NCBI GenBank assembly: GCA_021162905.1
Contig: JAGGXT010000077.1
Location: forward strand, 1-6,469
From: Candidatus Odinarchaeota archaeon
GTDB lineage: Archaea > Asgardarchaeota > JAGGXT01
Reading direction: 5' to 3'
Length of the DNA stretch: 6,469 nt
Part shown: one piece after another, positions 5,486-6,469 of the stretch
How positions within the stretch are numbered: the stretch's first letter is position 1
How the letters are laid out: every line of letters starts with the position of its first letter
Program-made: the position numbers and the translations under genes
The notes under the pieces: generated by a model
Database searches by the model: none
The model's input: the letters and a program-made list of their open reading frames with translations, nothing else
What the model was told of the DNA's origin: nothing

Positions 5486-6382
5486 ATGAAAAAAAGAGAT
5501 AGAAAAATAAAAGTCATTCCTCAATCAGGTATTTTACAAAAATCTGAATTTGTTGACAAGTTTACTGATTTTCTCGTTAGATTTTCAGAAACATTATTAC
5601 TCAATGATGAGGAAATTAAAGTATTGACATTTGATTCGAATTTAAGATTTTTAGAACACATTTCGAAAATTAATGATGAATTACAAAAAGAGAGCAATTT
5701 CTATTTTCCAGTTGATTTTATTGATAAGGATGTTTTCTACATCTTCGTTATTGAGCCGTTTGTACTTCTTAATTTAGAACAGATTGTTAATTTGTCTCAC
5801 TCTGAGTTAAAAGTGAAAGCAGCCTTATCAATAAGTCATTTTTATCTTCATAATTCACCTGATTATTATATACTTCCAGTAACTCCTGATTGGTTTGAGC
5901 TGCAACATATGTTTCAGTTTAATAAAGTTATCATTAATTCTGGTTTTTTCCTCCTATGTGATGCTGTTAGAGAGTATGAAGCAATGAGACTTGTTGTTTC
6001 TGAGTTAATAAAACACGAAAAAACATTGTCTGAATTTGCTATTTCTATACTCAATACATTCATAATGAAAGACATTATATGGCAGTTAACATATAAAAAT
6101 GAGCCTCTTACCTTTGTATTCTTTATGAATATTATTAGAGAAATGTCTAAAATTGTTCCGATAATGACAATACCGGATAAAACACCTAAGCTTTTAAATC
6201 GTAAGATCGACCAATTAAGAAATAAGTTATCTTATATTTTTAGAAGAAACTTTGATTGGATACTCTTTGACTTATTTTCTAGGTTTGGAAATGATACATT
6301 CAGAAATATACGCATAGCATCAAATATCATACTGGCCCTTATTCAAGAAACATTCACGAAAATGAGATCATTTACTCTCTAA
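5483..6382 (+). CDS. Unrecognised 299-residue protein, possible degenerate metallopeptidase
   Basis: I do not recognise this family. The protein has 299 residues from the preferred ATG, or 303 from an upstream GTG. It has no signal peptide and no clear membrane segment, so it is probably cytoplasmic. The N-terminus is strongly basic (KKRDRKIK, 3-10). The middle has a layout seen in gluzincin-type zinc peptidases: a helix HSELKVKAALSISHFYLH (106-123), then about 40 residues later a helix with CDAVREYEAMRLV (159-171). In an active enzyme the first helix would carry HExxH and the second a metal-binding Glu or Asp. Here the first reads HFYLH (119-123), so the catalytic Glu is Phe, while D160, E164 and E166 remain in the second. 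If the resemblance is real, the protein would be a non-catalytic relative. The remainder is rich in Phe and Ile and probably helical. It is encoded in very AT-rich DNA and overlaps the minus-strand frame at its 3' end by 15 bp. The function is unknown. Confidence 0.8.
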   Translation: MMKKRDRKIKVIPQSGILQKSEFVDKFTDFLVRFSETLLLNDEEIKVLTFDSNLRFLEHISKINDELQKESNFYFPVDFIDKDVFYIFVIEPFVLLNLEQIVNLSHSELKVKAALSISHFYLHNSPDYYILPVTPDWFELQHMFQFNKVIINSGFFLLCDAVREYEAMRLVVSELIKHEKTLSEFAISILNTFIMKDIIWQLTYKNEPLTFVFFMNIIREMSKIVPIMTIPDKTPKLLNRKIDQLRNKLSYIFRRNFDWILFDLFSRFGNDTFRNIRIASNIILALIQETFTKMRSFTL

Positions 6383-6469
6383 AGCTTTTCTTATACCCTC
6401 TATTATTCCTTTTACAGAGATGCCTATCATCGTTATTCCTTTATGTTCGATAAGATTATGCAAATCCTC
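6368..6469 (-). CDS. C-terminal end of an unidentified convergent gene (partial)
   Basis: On the minus strand, one frame is open from the window edge (6469) to a TGA at 6368-6370 and encodes 33 residues. The protein segment looks genuine. A hydrophobic strand ITMIGIS is followed by VKGIIEGIRKALESK, the strand-then-amphipathic-helix ending typical of alpha/beta proteins. It uses the same ATA, AGA and GGA codon preferences as the neighbouring genes. It would be convergent with the preceding gene, overlapping its last 15 bp. The fragment is too short to name a family, and 33 open codons alone could arise by chance. Confidence 0.55.
   Translation of the reverse strand, partial: EDLHNLIEHKGITMIGISVKGIIEGIRKALESK

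Overview
The window is a compact, AT-rich stretch of an archaeal chromosome. It holds five complete genes on the + strand and, at the right edge, the 3' end of a probable sixth gene on the - strand. The archaeal assignment rests on the gene content (an Sm/LSm protein and an EF-2-type rather than EF-G-type translocase), on Shine-Dalgarno sequences matching the archaeal GGTGA core, on TATA-like TTTTTAAA boxes with T-rich gene ends, and on frequent ATA (Ile), AGA (Arg) and TTG-start usage. Two of the five complete genes use TTG starts. The most informative marker is the elongation factor. It is a divergent EF-2 whose diphthamide loop and domain III signature depart from the canonical form. Divergent EF-2 paralogs of this kind have been described in dph-lacking archaea (Korarchaeota, Geoarchaea, several Asgard lineages). 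A low-GC member of one of these groups is therefore plausible, but this is inference and cannot be settled from one window.

Layout. (1) Positions 35-280 encode an 81-residue Sm-like protein. After a 49-nt gap that contains two small inverted repeats comes a 488-residue metallo-beta-lactamase/beta-CASP nuclease of the RNase J-like type (330-1796, TTG start). The two probably form an RNA-metabolism transcription unit. (2) A 139-nt intergenic region carries a T-rich gene end, a tandem 9-bp repeat, a TATA-like box and a good ribosome binding site. It leads into a 798-residue EF-2-like GTPase (1936-4332). (3) A 177-nt spacer with T-rich tracts and promoter-like elements precedes a 296-residue membrane protein (4510-5400, TTG start). 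It has about five membrane segments and a soluble domain resembling a bacterial-type PH fold. (4) After an 82-nt spacer comes an unrecognised 299-residue soluble protein (5483-6382). Its layout recalls a zinc metallopeptidase whose HExxH motif has become HFYLH. (5) A minus-strand reading frame enters from the right edge and ends at 6368, overlapping the previous gene tail-to-tail by 15 bp.

Together, the left and middle genes concern RNA handling and translation: Sm protein, RNase J-like nuclease and translocase. The right-hand genes are uncharacterised and show no sequence link to that theme beyond position. No mobile elements, CRISPR arrays, tRNA or rRNA genes were seen, and no gap between genes exceeds 300 bases.
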